Shown piece after piece: positions 13,825 through 21,839 of a stretch of DNA of 21,839 nucleotides. The notes below the pieces were generated by a model. It saw only the letters and a program-made list of their open reading frames with translations. It was not told the origin of the DNA and made no database searches. The DNA lies in contig CAZOJL010000046.1 in the NCBI GenBank assembly GCA_964580075.1, positions 1 through 21,839 on the forward strand. The letters run 5' to 3'. Each line of letters opens with the position of its first letter. Position 1 is the stretch's first letter. The stretch comes from VGWG01 sp964580075 (lineage in GTDB: Bacteria > Verrucomicrobiota > Kiritimatiellia > RFP12 > JAAYNR01). Position numbers and translations under genes: made by a program.

Positions 13825-15498
13825 TCAACCTTCCTTTCCGTGATAACAACCGTGAAACAAGTCCCCCGCCAGCCCGCGCAACCGCGCCGCGACGCGCCGC
13901 GTATGGTCCCGTTGGAACGCCTCCGGCAGTTCATAGAACCGATCCCGATTCATAAACCGCCCCGCCTTGTCGCGCCGACCGACAAACGCGAAACTGTAGT
14001 GGTGAAAGACCTGGTGCAACGGCGAGGGCTTCCCCTCCCCGGCTTTGTCCGCCCGCAGACAGTCCGCCGCAAAAACCGACCCCGCCTCCGCCTCGCGCCG
14101 GGCATAGGCCCGCGCGTCGTCCCACCATTCGCGGAACAAGCGCGGATCGTGATCCGCCAACGTCGAGGCAAAGAGAATCTGCAACGACGGCGATATCTTG
14201 TAGTGGATCCGGCCGCCCGTGGCGCGACGGATCACCTGTCGAACCGGCCTCGAAAGATCATCCGCCGAATGCACATCCAGCATCATGCCAAACGCTTCGG
14301 AAACGGCCACCTGCTCGCGCATCCGTATTTCCAGTCCAGCCAACCCGTCCGGACAGCGGTAGTCGTGCCCCTTTTCCTGTCCGAAGTTTGGGGCGACATG
14401 TGTCACCGGCAACCCGCGCCGCCGGATCTCGCGGAGCACGAAGCACAGTTCCTCCGCCGTGGTCAGACAATCGAACGCCGCCACCTCCGGCGGATGCTCG
14501 TCGATCGTGAACTCCAAATCGAAGGCTTCGCCGTCCTTGAGCCGGCTGATGGTGTCACTCAGGTCCGTCAGCGCCGCAAGCGCGTCCCAATACTTGCCGA
14601 TCAGCCGGCGGATGGTCCGATCATCGAGCGTGTATCGGCGGCGGCCGATGCGTAGCGGCTCACGATGGCAAGCCATGACCATCCGATGCTCACGGCTGTC
14701 GAAAAGCCGCCGCTCGCGTCCGCTGTAGTCGAGGATATCGGCCATATCGAGCGTATAGAACGTGTAATAGCGCGCCGCCTTCACCAGACGCTTGGCGCGC
14801 ACGAGTCCGCTGACGCCCCGTTTGACCTGCAGATGGTCGGCATCCGCGCCGTAAAGCAGAGGCGCATCGCTTTGCAGCGCCGCCAGCACGCCGGAAACCC
14901 AGAGGCCCTCCCACGTGCTGCCCGTGTACCCCGTCTCGATCGTGCCGAACCCGCAGGCATAGTTGGTCGGCGCAGGCCTCCCCGCCAGCAGGTCGTCGAG
15001 AACGTTCAGCTCGCGAACGGAGTTCTGGATCGTATTGGCCGCAAAGTGTCCGAGCCGCATGGCCTCGAACATGCCGGGCCAGACCGAGGTGGTCATGCGG
15101 CAACCGATCCCGAGCCGCGGCGTGGCGCCCAGGGCGCGCGGCCGGTTGTGAGGACGCAAGACCCGGCAGTAGCGGTCCACGACCGCCGCATCCGTCGGAT
15201 AGGCCGCCACGCGCAGACCGCCCTTCAGCGTCATCTCGCCCAGCGGCTGCCCCAGTGACGCGCCTCCATGCCCCAGTTCCACGAACACCTGCTGGCCGTC
15301 CGGCAGGCTCACGAGATCGAAGACCGCCGATCCGCGCCGGACACCGGCCCCCGGACTAACGGCATGGGTCGCCCAGCGCTCGCCGATGTCGCGGATCCCC
15401 CGCCACGCCGCCGCACGGTTCCAGGTCGCGGTGGCCAGCACTCCGGGGTTGCGAGCGGGATCAAGTTGCAGGTGTTGGAATTTCATCGTTCTGCTCAT
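13825..15498 (-). CDS. uxaE: Tagaturonate/fructuronate epimerase (UxaE)-like protein
   Basis: 557 codons. The order of conserved blocks follows Thermotoga UxaE: RLGIGCRMTT, LLYGADADHLQVKRG, YYTFYTLDMADI, FDLEFTIDEHPPEV, REIRRRGLPVTHVAPNFGQEKGHDY, FGMMLDVHSADD, GRIHYKISPS and DPRLFREWW. UxaE epimerises D-tagaturonate to D-fructuronate in galacturonate breakdown, leading to mannonate and 2-keto-3-deoxygluconate. It is cytoplasmic, with no signal. The protein is longer than the ~480-residue Thermotoga enzyme, mostly through its N-terminal region. The block HSGSDK of UxaE is HSADDL here, so substrate preference may differ. Its ATG overlaps the kdgK stop codon (ATGA); an ATG at 15486 (MKFQHLQL) is an alternative start. 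The neighbouring KDG kinase supports a uronate role. Confidence 0.8.
   Translation of the reverse strand: MSRTMKFQHLQLDPARNPGVLATATWNRAAAWRGIRDIGERWATHAVSPGAGVRRGSAVFDLVSLPDGQQVFVELGHGGASLGQPLGEMTLKGGLRVAAYPTDAAVVDRYCRVLRPHNRPRALGATPRLGIGCRMTTSVWPGMFEAMRLGHFAANTIQNSVRELNVLDDLLAGRPAPTNYACGFGTIETGYTGSTWEGLWVSGVLAALQSDAPLLYGADADHLQVKRGVSGLVRAKRLVKAARYYTFYTLDMADILDYSGRERRLFDSREHRMVMACHREPLRIGRRRYTLDDRTIRRLIGKYWDALAALTDLSDTISRLKDGEAFDLEFTIDEHPPEVAAFDCLTTAEELCFVLREIRRRGLPVTHVAPNFGQEKGHDYRCPDGLAGLEIRMREQVAVSEAFGMMLDVHSADDLSRPVRQVIRRATGGRIHYKISPSLQILFASTLADHDPRLFREWWDDARAYARREAEAGSVFAADCLRADKAGEGKPSPLHQVFHHYSFAFVGRRDKAGRFMNRDRFYELPEAFQRDHTRRVAARLRGLAGDLFHGCYHGKEG
13829..13836 (-). promoter_or_regulatory. 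Ribosome binding site of the transaldolase-like gene
   Basis: AAGGAAGG, six bases before the ATG at 13822 and inside the last codons of the upstream gene, selects this start over the upstream in-frame candidate at 13849. Confidence 0.7.
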
Positions 15499-16499
15499 CG
15501 CCGAATTCTCCCGGTCACGTCGCCGTCTGCCAGGGCCTGCACTTCATCGATGCTCACCAGGTTGAAATCGCCGGGGATGGCGTGTTTCAGACAGCCCGCC
15601 GCAGCGGCAAACTCGATCATTTTCCGGCGCGACCGTCGCAGGAGCATACCATAGATGAGCCCGCCGGCAAAGGCATCTCCGCCGCCGATGCGATCCACCA
15701 TCTGCATATCGTACATGCGGCTGGTATCGCAGCCCTTCGCCTCGCAGAGCAGGCCGCCGAAACGATTCGCGGAGGCGCTCGCCCCTTCGCGCAGGGTGTA
15801 GGCGACCGCTCGGAACCCGAACCGGCGGCGCAGCAACGCGGCGCTTTCCGCAGGCTGTGCGTCGATGCCGAACATGGCCCGAGCGTCGTGGTGCGTGCCG
15901 ACAAAGACGTCCACGTATTCCATGAGCCCCTTCAGGACCCGCGCGGCTTCCTCGCGCTTCCACAACGTGTTGCGGTAGTTGCAATCGAAGCTCACCGTGA
16001 CCTTCTTCCGCTTGGCCGCCCGCAGACCGTCCTTGAGCGCGGCCAGAACCTTCGGGCCCAGCGCCGGTGCCGTGCCCGTAAAGTGGAACCAGTCCTTGCC
16101 GCGCAGGATGGCATCCCAGTCCAGTTCCCCGCGCCGGATGCCGCGGAAGCAGGTGTGATCGCGGTCGTAGACCACCTTGGACGGCCGCTGCGACGCGCCG
16201 GTTTCGACGTAGAGAATGCCGAGCCGACCGGGGCCACGCAGAACCCAGTCGGTATTGATGTTGAACCGCTGCAGGTAATTCACGCAGGCCTGGCCGATCT
16301 CGTGATCGGGGACCTTGGACACGGCGAACGTCTTCACGCCCCACTGCGCCAATTCCGCCGCCACATTGGCATCGCCGCCGGTGTAACGCGCGCCAAACCC
16401 CTCTGACTGGACGAACCGCTCGTACCCGCGCGTGTCCAGCCGCAAAAGCAACTCGCCAAAGGTAACGACTGACTTCTTCATGTTAAACATGGATCGCAT
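15495..16499 (-). CDS. kdgK: 2-keto-3-deoxygluconate kinase (PfkB family)
   Basis: 334 codons from the ATG at 16499, which has AGGGAG seven bases upstream. A family-like start MKKSVVTFGE at 16481 is also in frame but has no binding site of its own. PfkB/ribokinase fold: FGELLLRLD near the N-terminus, YTGGDANVAAELAQWG (substrate GG-x-x-N motif), SFDCNYRNTLWK with the KdgK-typical D-x-N-x-R, and the anion-hole motif DRIGGGDAFAGGL containing the catalytic Asp. It phosphorylates 2-keto-3-deoxygluconate to KDPG using ATP. It is first in the operon kdgK-uxaE-transaldolase-SDR. The 20-codon remnant leader overlaps its start region, suggesting coupled translation. A galacturonate- or related uronate-degrading route is the natural context. 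Confidence 0.87.
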   Translation of the reverse strand: MRSMFNMKKSVVTFGELLLRLDTRGYERFVQSEGFGARYTGGDANVAAELAQWGVKTFAVSKVPDHEIGQACVNYLQRFNINTDWVLRGPGRLGILYVETGASQRPSKVVYDRDHTCFRGIRRGELDWDAILRGKDWFHFTGTAPALGPKVLAALKDGLRAAKRKKVTVSFDCNYRNTLWKREEAARVLKGLMEYVDVFVGTHHDARAMFGIDAQPAESAALLRRRFGFRAVAYTLREGASASANRFGGLLCEAKGCDTSRMYDMQMVDRIGGGDAFAGGLIYGMLLRRSRRKMIEFAAAAGCLKHAIPGDFNLVSIDEVQALADGDVTGRIRR

Positions 16500-16545
16500 A
16501 CGCAATCTCCCTGACCTGATCGCACACCTTCAAAATATCTTCCAT
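16483..16545 (-). pseudogene. 20-codon leader ORF, N-terminal remnant of a GxxExxY-type protein
   Basis: A strong GAGGAGGA lies five bases before the ATG at 16545. The ORF reads MEDILKVCDQVREIAYAIHV and stops two bases before the MKKSVV start of kdgK. The text matches the usual beginning of GxxExxY proteins (ILEICDQIRETAFAIHV), after which the GxxExxY motif itself is missing. The rest of that gene is gone and kdgK follows directly. It can act as a translated leader that delivers ribosomes to kdgK. The AGGGAG inside it serves the ATG at 16499. Confidence 0.55.
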
Positions 16546-16616
16546 TCTCATCCTCCTCATTGTGTTCTTTTTCGGCCACTTTTTCTTTCTTTGTGTTCTT
16601 TGCGATGAATTTCTCT

Positions 16617-16879
16617 GGAGCTTCCGGGTTTGTGGCGGGATTTCTCATTGACTCGCATCGCGACCCTGTCGTCGGCCCTCGATGAAGCGGGTGGTGTAAG
16701 TGAAACCGTTTAAGAAGGCGAGTAAGGATGCGATTAAGTGTAGGTCATCCCACACACCTATCACTTAAACCCTATCTTAAAACGGCACACTTACTCCACC
16801 TGCTTACTCGCTCCCTCATGGCTCTCGGACATGACCTCGCATTCATCAATAGAAAATCCCCCCATAAACCCGGAAGCGC
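16617..16879. mobile_element. MITE-like element, copy 2
   Basis: A 263-bp unit matching copy 1. Terminal inverted repeats at 16620-16651 and 16846-16877 agree at 27 of 32 positions. No exact target duplication is evident, so this copy may be older. Inner complementary segments include AGTG...TTTAAGA (16699-16715 with 16775-16791), GCGAGTAAG (16718-16726 with 16803-16811), and TTAAGTG...TAGGT facing ACCTA...CACTTAA. It fills most of the 356-bp gap between the GH-A hydrolase stop codon and the leader ORF of kdgK. No coding frame is shared with copy 1 across its length. Bases 16546-16616 between it and the leader hold only AT-richer sequence with no clear promoter. Confidence 0.72.
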
Positions 16880-16901
16880 CTTTTCTGAACGTGCTTCATG
16901 T

Positions 16902-18242
16902 TTATACTCCCGGATTTCCCAAGAATGCAGCCGTGGCGTGCCGAAGGCGTTCCGGGAATTCGATCCAGGAAGGATCTTCCGGTCCGGAGTTCGTCCGGGC
17001 CACGCATCCCCAGTAGCCTTCATCCTTCAGGCGGCGCGTGGCATAGTCAACGAGTGCCCAGTAGGCGTCCGACTTCTCTTCCCAGCGCATCTTCGGATGT
17101 CCGCAGTAGGTTGCGCCCTCCCCGACCACCAGGAGGATGTCCGGGAAGAGCGCCTTGCGCGTTTCCAGAGCCATTCGGATGCTGTCGTCAATAGCCTTCT
17201 TGTATTCGGCGATCTGGCTGGTGAGGTGTTCGTCCAGAAGAAGCTCCAGAGCGGGCAAATTCCGCTCATCCAGGTTGTTGTAGAGCCAGACCCGGATCGG
17301 CCAGCTATGCTCCACGTACTGGAGGTATTTCCTGCATGAGCGAACCGCCTCGATCGGAATCAGCGGAGATCTGAGAAACCTTCCCAGCGCAAGATGTTTT
17401 CCTGCATTGGCGAAATCAAATCCGCTTTCATAGACGGGAGTCTCGAACACCTTCCAATACGCGGCCCAACTGTAATACATGTGGTGGTTCCACACATGCG
17501 CGTTCCGAGGCAGAATCTCGCGGTTGACGCCTGAATGGCAGGTGTCGATGGCGAAGAGCAGGTCGGGATGGCGCGCCTTGAGCATGTCCAGTGCCTCCTC
17601 GTGCCAGCGGCGGAAATCATGCATCCCCTGAAGCTTTTCGCTCTCGGTCGTCCAGAGCTTGTCCAGTTTCCAATAATAGGGCAGGCTGTCGAACTCGTTG
17701 AAGATTTCGACGAATGCGATCTGCCCCTGCAGTCCTTTCGCCTTGAGCACAGACAGAATGCGGTCGGTATCCACGGCAAACCGCATGAAGCGCTCTTCCG
17801 GCGGCAACGCGAAGAACTCCTCCACCAGGTCGTCCTCCACGAACCAGAACGTATGCAGATAGAACCAGCTCGACAGGATGACGCGCACATCGTATTTCCT
17901 GGCCAGTTCGAAAAGCTCTACAACTTTATCCAGCACATTGCACGGGCATCCGCCTTTCGTGGCCATGTCGGTCCGCATGTCCATCTGGCGCAGGGAGCTG
18001 TAGCCTGGGAAGGGCTCATGGAGGCGGATTTGGCCCCGGGGCTCGCCGTCGGCCGTGTGGCAGAGCCCCGCCCCCGAGTCGACGCGGACGGTATTGAAGC
18101 CGCGTTCCTTGAGCTCCACAAAGCATTGCTCAAGGTCATGGAAGAATTCCCCTTTCTTGATGCCGTAGAAGTAGTTCCACAGCCAGAAAGAGATGGTCAT
18201 CTTTTTGGACACGTGTTCCTGAATAGCGTTCTGAGCTGACAT
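16902..18242 (-). CDS. Clan GH-A 'cellulase-like' glycoside hydrolase
   Basis: 446 codons from the ATG at 18242 (MSAQNAIQEHVS), with AAGGAG nine bases upstream. It is a single TIM barrel without signal peptide, so probably cytoplasmic. FWLWNYFYG (19-27) and FNTVRVDSG are early strands. The acid/base Glu183 is in FVEIFNEFD at the end of strand 4. NHHMYY (~252-257) is a typical substrate-side segment. Glu375 in LLVVGEGATY is the expected nucleophile on strand 7. This pattern fits the sugar-binding cellulase-like family near GH5, which also includes beta-mannosidase- and beta-galactosidase-like members. The exact linkage cannot be predicted. It lies 72 bp downstream of the alpha-fucosidase and is likely cotranscribed. 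MITE copy 2 begins 22 bp after its stop codon and may mark the end of the transcript. Confidence 0.78.
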   Translation of the reverse strand: MSAQNAIQEHVSKKMTISFWLWNYFYGIKKGEFFHDLEQCFVELKERGFNTVRVDSGAGLCHTADGEPRGQIRLHEPFPGYSSLRQMDMRTDMATKGGCPCNVLDKVVELFELARKYDVRVILSSWFYLHTFWFVEDDLVEEFFALPPEERFMRFAVDTDRILSVLKAKGLQGQIAFVEIFNEFDSLPYYWKLDKLWTTESEKLQGMHDFRRWHEEALDMLKARHPDLLFAIDTCHSGVNREILPRNAHVWNHHMYYSWAAYWKVFETPVYESGFDFANAGKHLALGRFLRSPLIPIEAVRSCRKYLQYVEHSWPIRVWLYNNLDERNLPALELLLDEHLTSQIAEYKKAIDDSIRMALETRKALFPDILLVVGEGATYCGHPKMRWEEKSDAYWALVDYATRRLKDEGYWGCVARTNSGPEDPSWIEFPERLRHATAAFLGNPGV

Positions 18243-18314
18243 AGTAGGTTTCTCCTTGTTGCGTGTGCGATTAAGAGTCTCTCTCCTCGTCATCCGTAAT
18301 CGTCGCCGTCATCG

Positions 18315-20180
18315 TCATCCGATCCCTGTTTTCACTCCTTCATAGATAGAACTTTTGACGGTACCGCGCAGTCCATCCCGACTCATTTCAATACCCCGGA
18401 TGTCCATCAGCGTGCCGGCGATGAGAGCGCCACGAGGACGCAACACAACCGAGACCAGGCCGGCGGGCAGTTCTGCCGCCCCCAGCGAGACGCTCCGGTA
18501 GTCGTCCCACCCTGCCGTGGCATGAACCACGCCCGGGATCCGGACAATGCCCTTGTTCGCCATGGCGGTGCGCACCGCAGGGGCGTCGGTTAAATGCAGT
18601 GCGCCGCAGCGGGAGGCGTTATCGCCTGGCCGTTTGATTTCGAGCATGTACGGGCTGCCGGCCACGTCGGCGGGACAGGCCTGGTTGATGACTATCTCGT
18701 AGTGCCCGCTTTCCGTGACTTCGAGCAGCCACTCGGCGTGGGCCTCCGCCTGAGTCCAAGCACCGATCTGCCCGGGCCCTTCGGCGGCGGGGACGAAGCG
18801 CGGGCATCCCGGCTTCGGGCTGTAAAGTGCCGCCCATTCGGGCGTGAGCGCATACCGCCCGCCAGCCTCAGCCCGGATGATGCCATCCACAACGGCCGTC
18901 CCGCGCGTCCGCACATCGAGTATCGTCTGCGGCCAGGAGAGGGCGGCGGGCGTCAGGATCACCCGCAGGTCCGTGCCCGTCTGTTCGAACTTCAGAGTGA
19001 CGCCGTCGAACGTGCTCACCGCTTCGACCGGGGCCTTGACCCCGGCAAATGTGACGGCGACTTCGCCAGTGGTGGACGCCAGAGGATCACCTCCGGCGGA
19101 GAGTTCATCCAGCAGGCGCGTCTGTTCGGTGAGAAAGAAGTAGGCGTGGTCTTCGCGTTTCAGCGTCACGCCCAGCGGGTTGACGCGCGGGTGCAACTCG
19201 GCGCGGGCGCCGAAAAACGCGCGCTCGTGCCGACGAACGAAACAGCCCAGCCCGCGCAGCGTGGCGACGGACAGGTCATCAAGCGAGCCATCCGGTTTTG
19301 GCCCGACATTCAGCAGAAAGTTGCCGCCATGCCCGACTGTCTCCAGGAAATACTGCCGCAGGTAGACGGCCGACTTGAAGTTCGTGTCGCCCGGCACATA
19401 GCCCCAGTGGTCATTGACGGTCTCGCAGATCTCGAAGATGCCCGGATCCTGTGTGTTGAAGTGCGGGACGCCGGCCAGTGTGGGGCGACCGCTCGGCGTC
19501 GGCACACCGGACTTCTCGCCCACCCAGTAGTCGGCGCACATGATCGCTGCATCGGGGTGCAGGTCGTGGATGATGCTGACCGTCCGTTCGAAATCGTAAT
19601 TCAGGTTGGTGCCCCCGCCGGTGTCGAACCACATGCCGGTGATCGGTCCGTACTTCGTGCAGAGTTCGCGCACCTGGCCGTGATAGTAGTCGAGGTAGCC
19701 CTGCCAGCGCTGATGCAGATAGGGACGGTGAGGTTCCCGGTCGTAGGGCACGAAGTCGGGGTGATGCCAGTCCCACAGGGAATAGTAGGGGTGGAAACCA
19801 AGGCCGTGCCGGCGGCACGCCGCGGCGAGTTCGCCGATGAAATCGCGCCCCCCGGCGCTTTTCACGGTGGTGTAGTCGGTCAGCGCGCTGTCGAACAGGC
19901 AAAAGCCATCGTGATGCTTCGCGGTCATGACCACATACTTCATCCCGCACTCGGCGGCCAGCCGCGCGATGGCGTCGGCATCGAATCGTTCGCCCCGGAA
20001 CTGCTCGCGCAGCGCCTCGTACTCGGCGGCTGGAAGCTGCTCGTTGTGCAGCACCCACTCGCCACGCCCGAGGATCGAGTACAAACCCCAGTGGATGAAA
20101 AGGCCGAACTTGCGGTTGGCAAAGAGTTCTTGGGCGCGCGTTCCGCTAGGCATCGCTGCCTGTATCTGCTGTCGCGTCAT
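18315..20180 (-). CDS. Alpha-L-fucosidase, GH29
   Basis: 621 codons from the ATG at 20180 (MTRQQIQAAMP), chosen for AAAGGA eight bases upstream; the frame is open to 20228. It has the N-terminal GH29 barrel: KFGLFIHWGLYS (24-35), MTAKHHDGF (85-93), then GMWFDTGGG with nucleophile Asp186. IFEICETVNDHWGY probably carries the acid/base Glu, and GHGGNFLLNVGP follows. After ~330 comes the usual beta-sandwich. From ~470 to 610 an extra beta-rich domain follows (EWLLEVTESGHYEIVINQ, SVVLRPRGALIAGTL), similar to accessory domains that bind sugars. It releases L-fucose from glycans or oligosaccharides. No signal peptide is seen, so imported oligosaccharides are the likely substrate. Nucleophile context is WFDT rather than WFDG. 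No fucose isomerase, kinase, dehydrogenase or sulfatase is present in the window. Confidence 0.92.
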   Translation of the reverse strand: MTRQQIQAAMPSGTRAQELFANRKFGLFIHWGLYSILGRGEWVLHNEQLPAAEYEALREQFRGERFDADAIARLAAECGMKYVVMTAKHHDGFCLFDSALTDYTTVKSAGGRDFIGELAAACRRHGLGFHPYYSLWDWHHPDFVPYDREPHRPYLHQRWQGYLDYYHGQVRELCTKYGPITGMWFDTGGGTNLNYDFERTVSIIHDLHPDAAIMCADYWVGEKSGVPTPSGRPTLAGVPHFNTQDPGIFEICETVNDHWGYVPGDTNFKSAVYLRQYFLETVGHGGNFLLNVGPKPDGSLDDLSVATLRGLGCFVRRHERAFFGARAELHPRVNPLGVTLKREDHAYFFLTEQTRLLDELSAGGDPLASTTGEVAVTFAGVKAPVEAVSTFDGVTLKFEQTGTDLRVILTPAALSWPQTILDVRTRGTAVVDGIIRAEAGGRYALTPEWAALYSPKPGCPRFVPAAEGPGQIGAWTQAEAHAEWLLEVTESGHYEIVINQACPADVAGSPYMLEIKRPGDNASRCGALHLTDAPAVRTAMANKGIVRIPGVVHATAGWDDYRSVSLGAAELPAGLVSVVLRPRGALIAGTLMDIRGIEMSRDGLRGTVKSSIYEGVKTGIG

Positions 20181-20224
20181 TGGTTTTGTCCTTTCCTCAT
20201 TCTTATTCACTTCTTTCCCGCCTT

Positions 20225-20388
20225 TCACTCCTTCATCACCGCCTGCACCTCCGCCGGCGCCAGCGCCGTGCGGTAGATCCGCACGTCGCTCAGCAGCCCG
20301 CGAAAGAAGCGCTTCTCGCGGTAGCCCTGGCCCAACCGGAACGTCCGGTTCGGATTGGGCGCCAACACGCCACTCCCGGCGCCGCTGC
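20225..20388 (-). pseudogene. LamG/concanavalin A-like lectin domain, C-terminal remnant
   Basis: Directly after the GH36-c stop codon, in another frame, the minus strand reads NPNRTFRLGQGYREKRFFRG, then LLSDVRIYRTALAPAEVQAV, and stops at 20225. This is the ending of LamG/Laminin_G_3 domains ('FRIG.GY...FDG.IDDVRIYNRALS..EI'). No start codon or earlier part of the domain exists. It may be the tail of a lost gene, or the former C-terminal domain of a GH separated by a frameshift. GH36-c already ends in a normal beta-domain tail (SVIVEY), which favours an unrelated remnant. Confidence 0.65.
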
Positions 20389-21839
20389 TCACAGGCAGCA
20401 GTACTCCACGATCACGGAACCCGGGCGGTCGTCGATCACGACCTTGAACTTCTGCAGGTCGGCACCTTTCATCACCAGCGGCGATTCGGCCTCGTACGCG
20501 CGGTAGAGCGTCACGCGGTAGCTCGCCGCGGGGTCGATTTCGCGCAGTTCGCAGACGCGAGTGTTGTCGGGCGCCTGCTCACGGCGAAACGCCATGACCA
20601 TGCCGTCGCCCTGCGCCGGCCGATGATATTGCAGCACGCACCAGCCGCTCGCATCGTATCCGGACTCGATCAGGGGATAGAAGTTGCCGAAGAAGTACTT
20701 GCGAATACGCTTGCCTTCGGCGATCCCCTGCTTCAGGAGATCCCGCGGATAGTCCTGGGGCCGCACATCCTCGCCAAAGGCGATGCCGGCATTGAAGCCG
20801 CTGCGGAACAAATACGGCGTGGCCCCCATCTGGCCCACCGTGCTGAAGGGTACATACCGATTCAGGCCGCCGCTCATCAACTGGTTCTTGACCGCAGCCA
20901 GCGCGACAGTCTTTGCCTGATGGTCCAGCATGTCGCAGGTATTGTCACTCCGCCAGAGCGGGAGAGAGCGCGACATCGTTTCCAGATCAATCCGACGGCC
21001 ACCGCTGGCGCAGTTGTCGATGAACAGCTTCGGGTTGGCCCGTAGAATGTCGTCCCACATCTGGTAGAGCCCTTCGACATAGCGCATCTCGGTCATGCCG
21101 GTCCGGCTCGGATGCTTGGCATCCATGGCCTGCCAGGAACCCAGCGGATCGATGTTGTAGTCGATGCGCAGGCAGCTCACCTTATAGGCTTTGATCGCCG
21201 CATTGAGATAGTCGGTCATGAAACGGCGGGCCTCGGGAATTCCCAAGTTGAACAGGCTGTTGATCACCCATTCCGGGTGCTCCTTGGCGATGAAGGTGCC
21301 GGGCGCCACACGTTCCGGTTCGAACCAGAGCACAAAGCCAAGCCCTTCAGCCTCGACCGCGTCGCCGATCACCTTCAGACCGTTCGGGAAGCGGTCCTTC
21401 GGCTCCACGCGCTCAATGGGAAATCCGTAGTTGCCCATGCTGTTGGGAAACCCGTTCGGACCGGTCCAGTAGGCATCCAGCCAGAACATCTCGAATCCCA
21501 GCCCCTTGATAGACTCCAAATGCGACAGCACGTTCTTTTCGTTGGAACCGTTCAGTTCGTAGAAGGAGGTGCTGAGGTGAACAATCGGCGGCACGACAAG
21601 CTGCCCGCCGATGCGCGGCATGATGTGCGCCAGCATCGCCTGACGAAACAGGTTGTAGCCATGGAACGGATCTCCACCCTGCCAGTGGAGCTGCAGGATG
21701 CGTGCGCTGCGAACACTTTCGCCCGGGTGCAGCACGGTGCGTAGGTTCTGCATGCCGGCGCACGTACGGATCTGGCCGTCCTTTAACTCCACCGACGCAC
21801 ACCACTGCCCAGACCAACCAATGGCCGTGATGGTCCCGC
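20389..21839 (-). CDS. GH36-type alpha-galactosidase, N-terminus beyond the window (GH36-c)
   Basis: The frame is open to the right edge: AIGWSGQWCASVELKDG is read upstream of the in-frame GTG at 21792, so the true start is outside. Present are the linker and the full barrel: MFWLDAYWTGPNGFPNS, GFVLWFEPERV, the nucleophile motif LRIDYNIDP, CASGGRRIDLE and the acid/base LWRSDNT. The C-terminal beta domain ends at SVIVEYCCL. All expected catalytic segments are intact, in contrast to the deleted GH36-b. It hydrolyses terminal alpha-galactosides. Whether it has a signal peptide cannot be seen. Downstream lie the LamG remnant and then the fucosidase, 208 bp away. Galactose release beside fucose release suggests mixed fucogalactan-like substrates. 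Confidence 0.92.
   Translation of the reverse strand, partial: GTITAIGWSGQWCASVELKDGQIRTCAGMQNLRTVLHPGESVRSARILQLHWQGGDPFHGYNLFRQAMLAHIMPRIGGQLVVPPIVHLSTSFYELNGSNEKNVLSHLESIKGLGFEMFWLDAYWTGPNGFPNSMGNYGFPIERVEPKDRFPNGLKVIGDAVEAEGLGFVLWFEPERVAPGTFIAKEHPEWVINSLFNLGIPEARRFMTDYLNAAIKAYKVSCLRIDYNIDPLGSWQAMDAKHPSRTGMTEMRYVEGLYQMWDDILRANPKLFIDNCASGGRRIDLETMSRSLPLWRSDNTCDMLDHQAKTVALAAVKNQLMSGGLNRYVPFSTVGQMGATPYLFRSGFNAGIAFGEDVRPQDYPRDLLKQGIAEGKRIRKYFFGNFYPLIESGYDASGWCVLQYHRPAQGDGMVMAFRREQAPDNTRVCELREIDPAASYRVTLYRAYEAESPLVMKGADLQKFKVVIDDRPGSVIVEYCCL

Noticed and set aside
20225..20400. Programmed frameshift joining GH36-c to a LamG domain
   Set aside because: No slippery sequence is evident at the stop codon. 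GH36-c already has a normal C-terminal end, and only the last part of a LamG domain remains.

Overview
All 21.8 kb read on the minus strand: every credible gene runs right to left. The DNA is GC-rich, with tightly packed genes joined by ATGA overlaps. The family mix is glycoside hydrolases, URO-D-like and LarA-like proteins, a LamG tail, a RAYT-type transposase remnant and a GxxExxY remnant. This suggests a bacterium of the Planctomycetota/Verrucomicrobiota/Lentisphaerota/Kiritimatiellota (PVC) group. That placement is inference from gene content, not proven. I see no rRNA, tRNA, CRISPR, transporter or regulator.

Layout in transcription order, from the right edge. (1) Glycan-cleavage block: a GH36 alpha-galactosidase cut by the window edge (GH36-c), a LamG-domain remnant, a GH29 alpha-L-fucosidase and a clan GH-A 'cellulase-like' hydrolase. 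(2) A 263-bp inverted-repeat element and a 20-codon remnant leader. (3) Hexuronate-type operon with overlapping genes: KDG kinase, UxaE-like tagaturonate epimerase, transaldolase-like aldolase and an SDR dehydrogenase. (4) A 630-bp gap holding a second copy of the element with a 9-bp target duplication, an aldehyde-dehydrogenase fragment and another inverted repeat carrying an operator-like palindrome. (5) A pyruvate/lactate operon: FAH-family hydrolase, acylating acetaldehyde dehydrogenase, 4-hydroxy-2-oxovalerate aldolase, FAD-linked D-lactate-type dehydrogenase and LarA-type nickel racemase. (6) A second 2-hydroxyacid operon: NAD-type D-2-hydroxyacid dehydrogenase, second LarA homologue, URO-D/MtaA-like protein and a GH36 with an internal deletion (GH36-b). 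(7) Left edge: truncated RAYT, DprA-like tail and the 5' end of a third, secreted GH36 (GH36-a).

The locus looks like a catabolic island for fucose-, galactose- and uronate-bearing glycans. A plausible but unproven reading is that L-fucose-derived 2,4-diketo-3-deoxy acids are cleaved by the FAH enzyme to pyruvate and L-lactate. LarA would then invert lactate for the FAD D-lactate dehydrogenase. The dmpF/dmpG pair would offer an aldol route to pyruvate plus an aldehyde. The most distinctive theme is two LarA homologues, each beside a different type of hydroxyacid dehydrogenase. The second theme is gene debris (RAYT, DprA-like, ALDH, GxxExxY, LamG) and MITE-like elements concentrated at operon boundaries.
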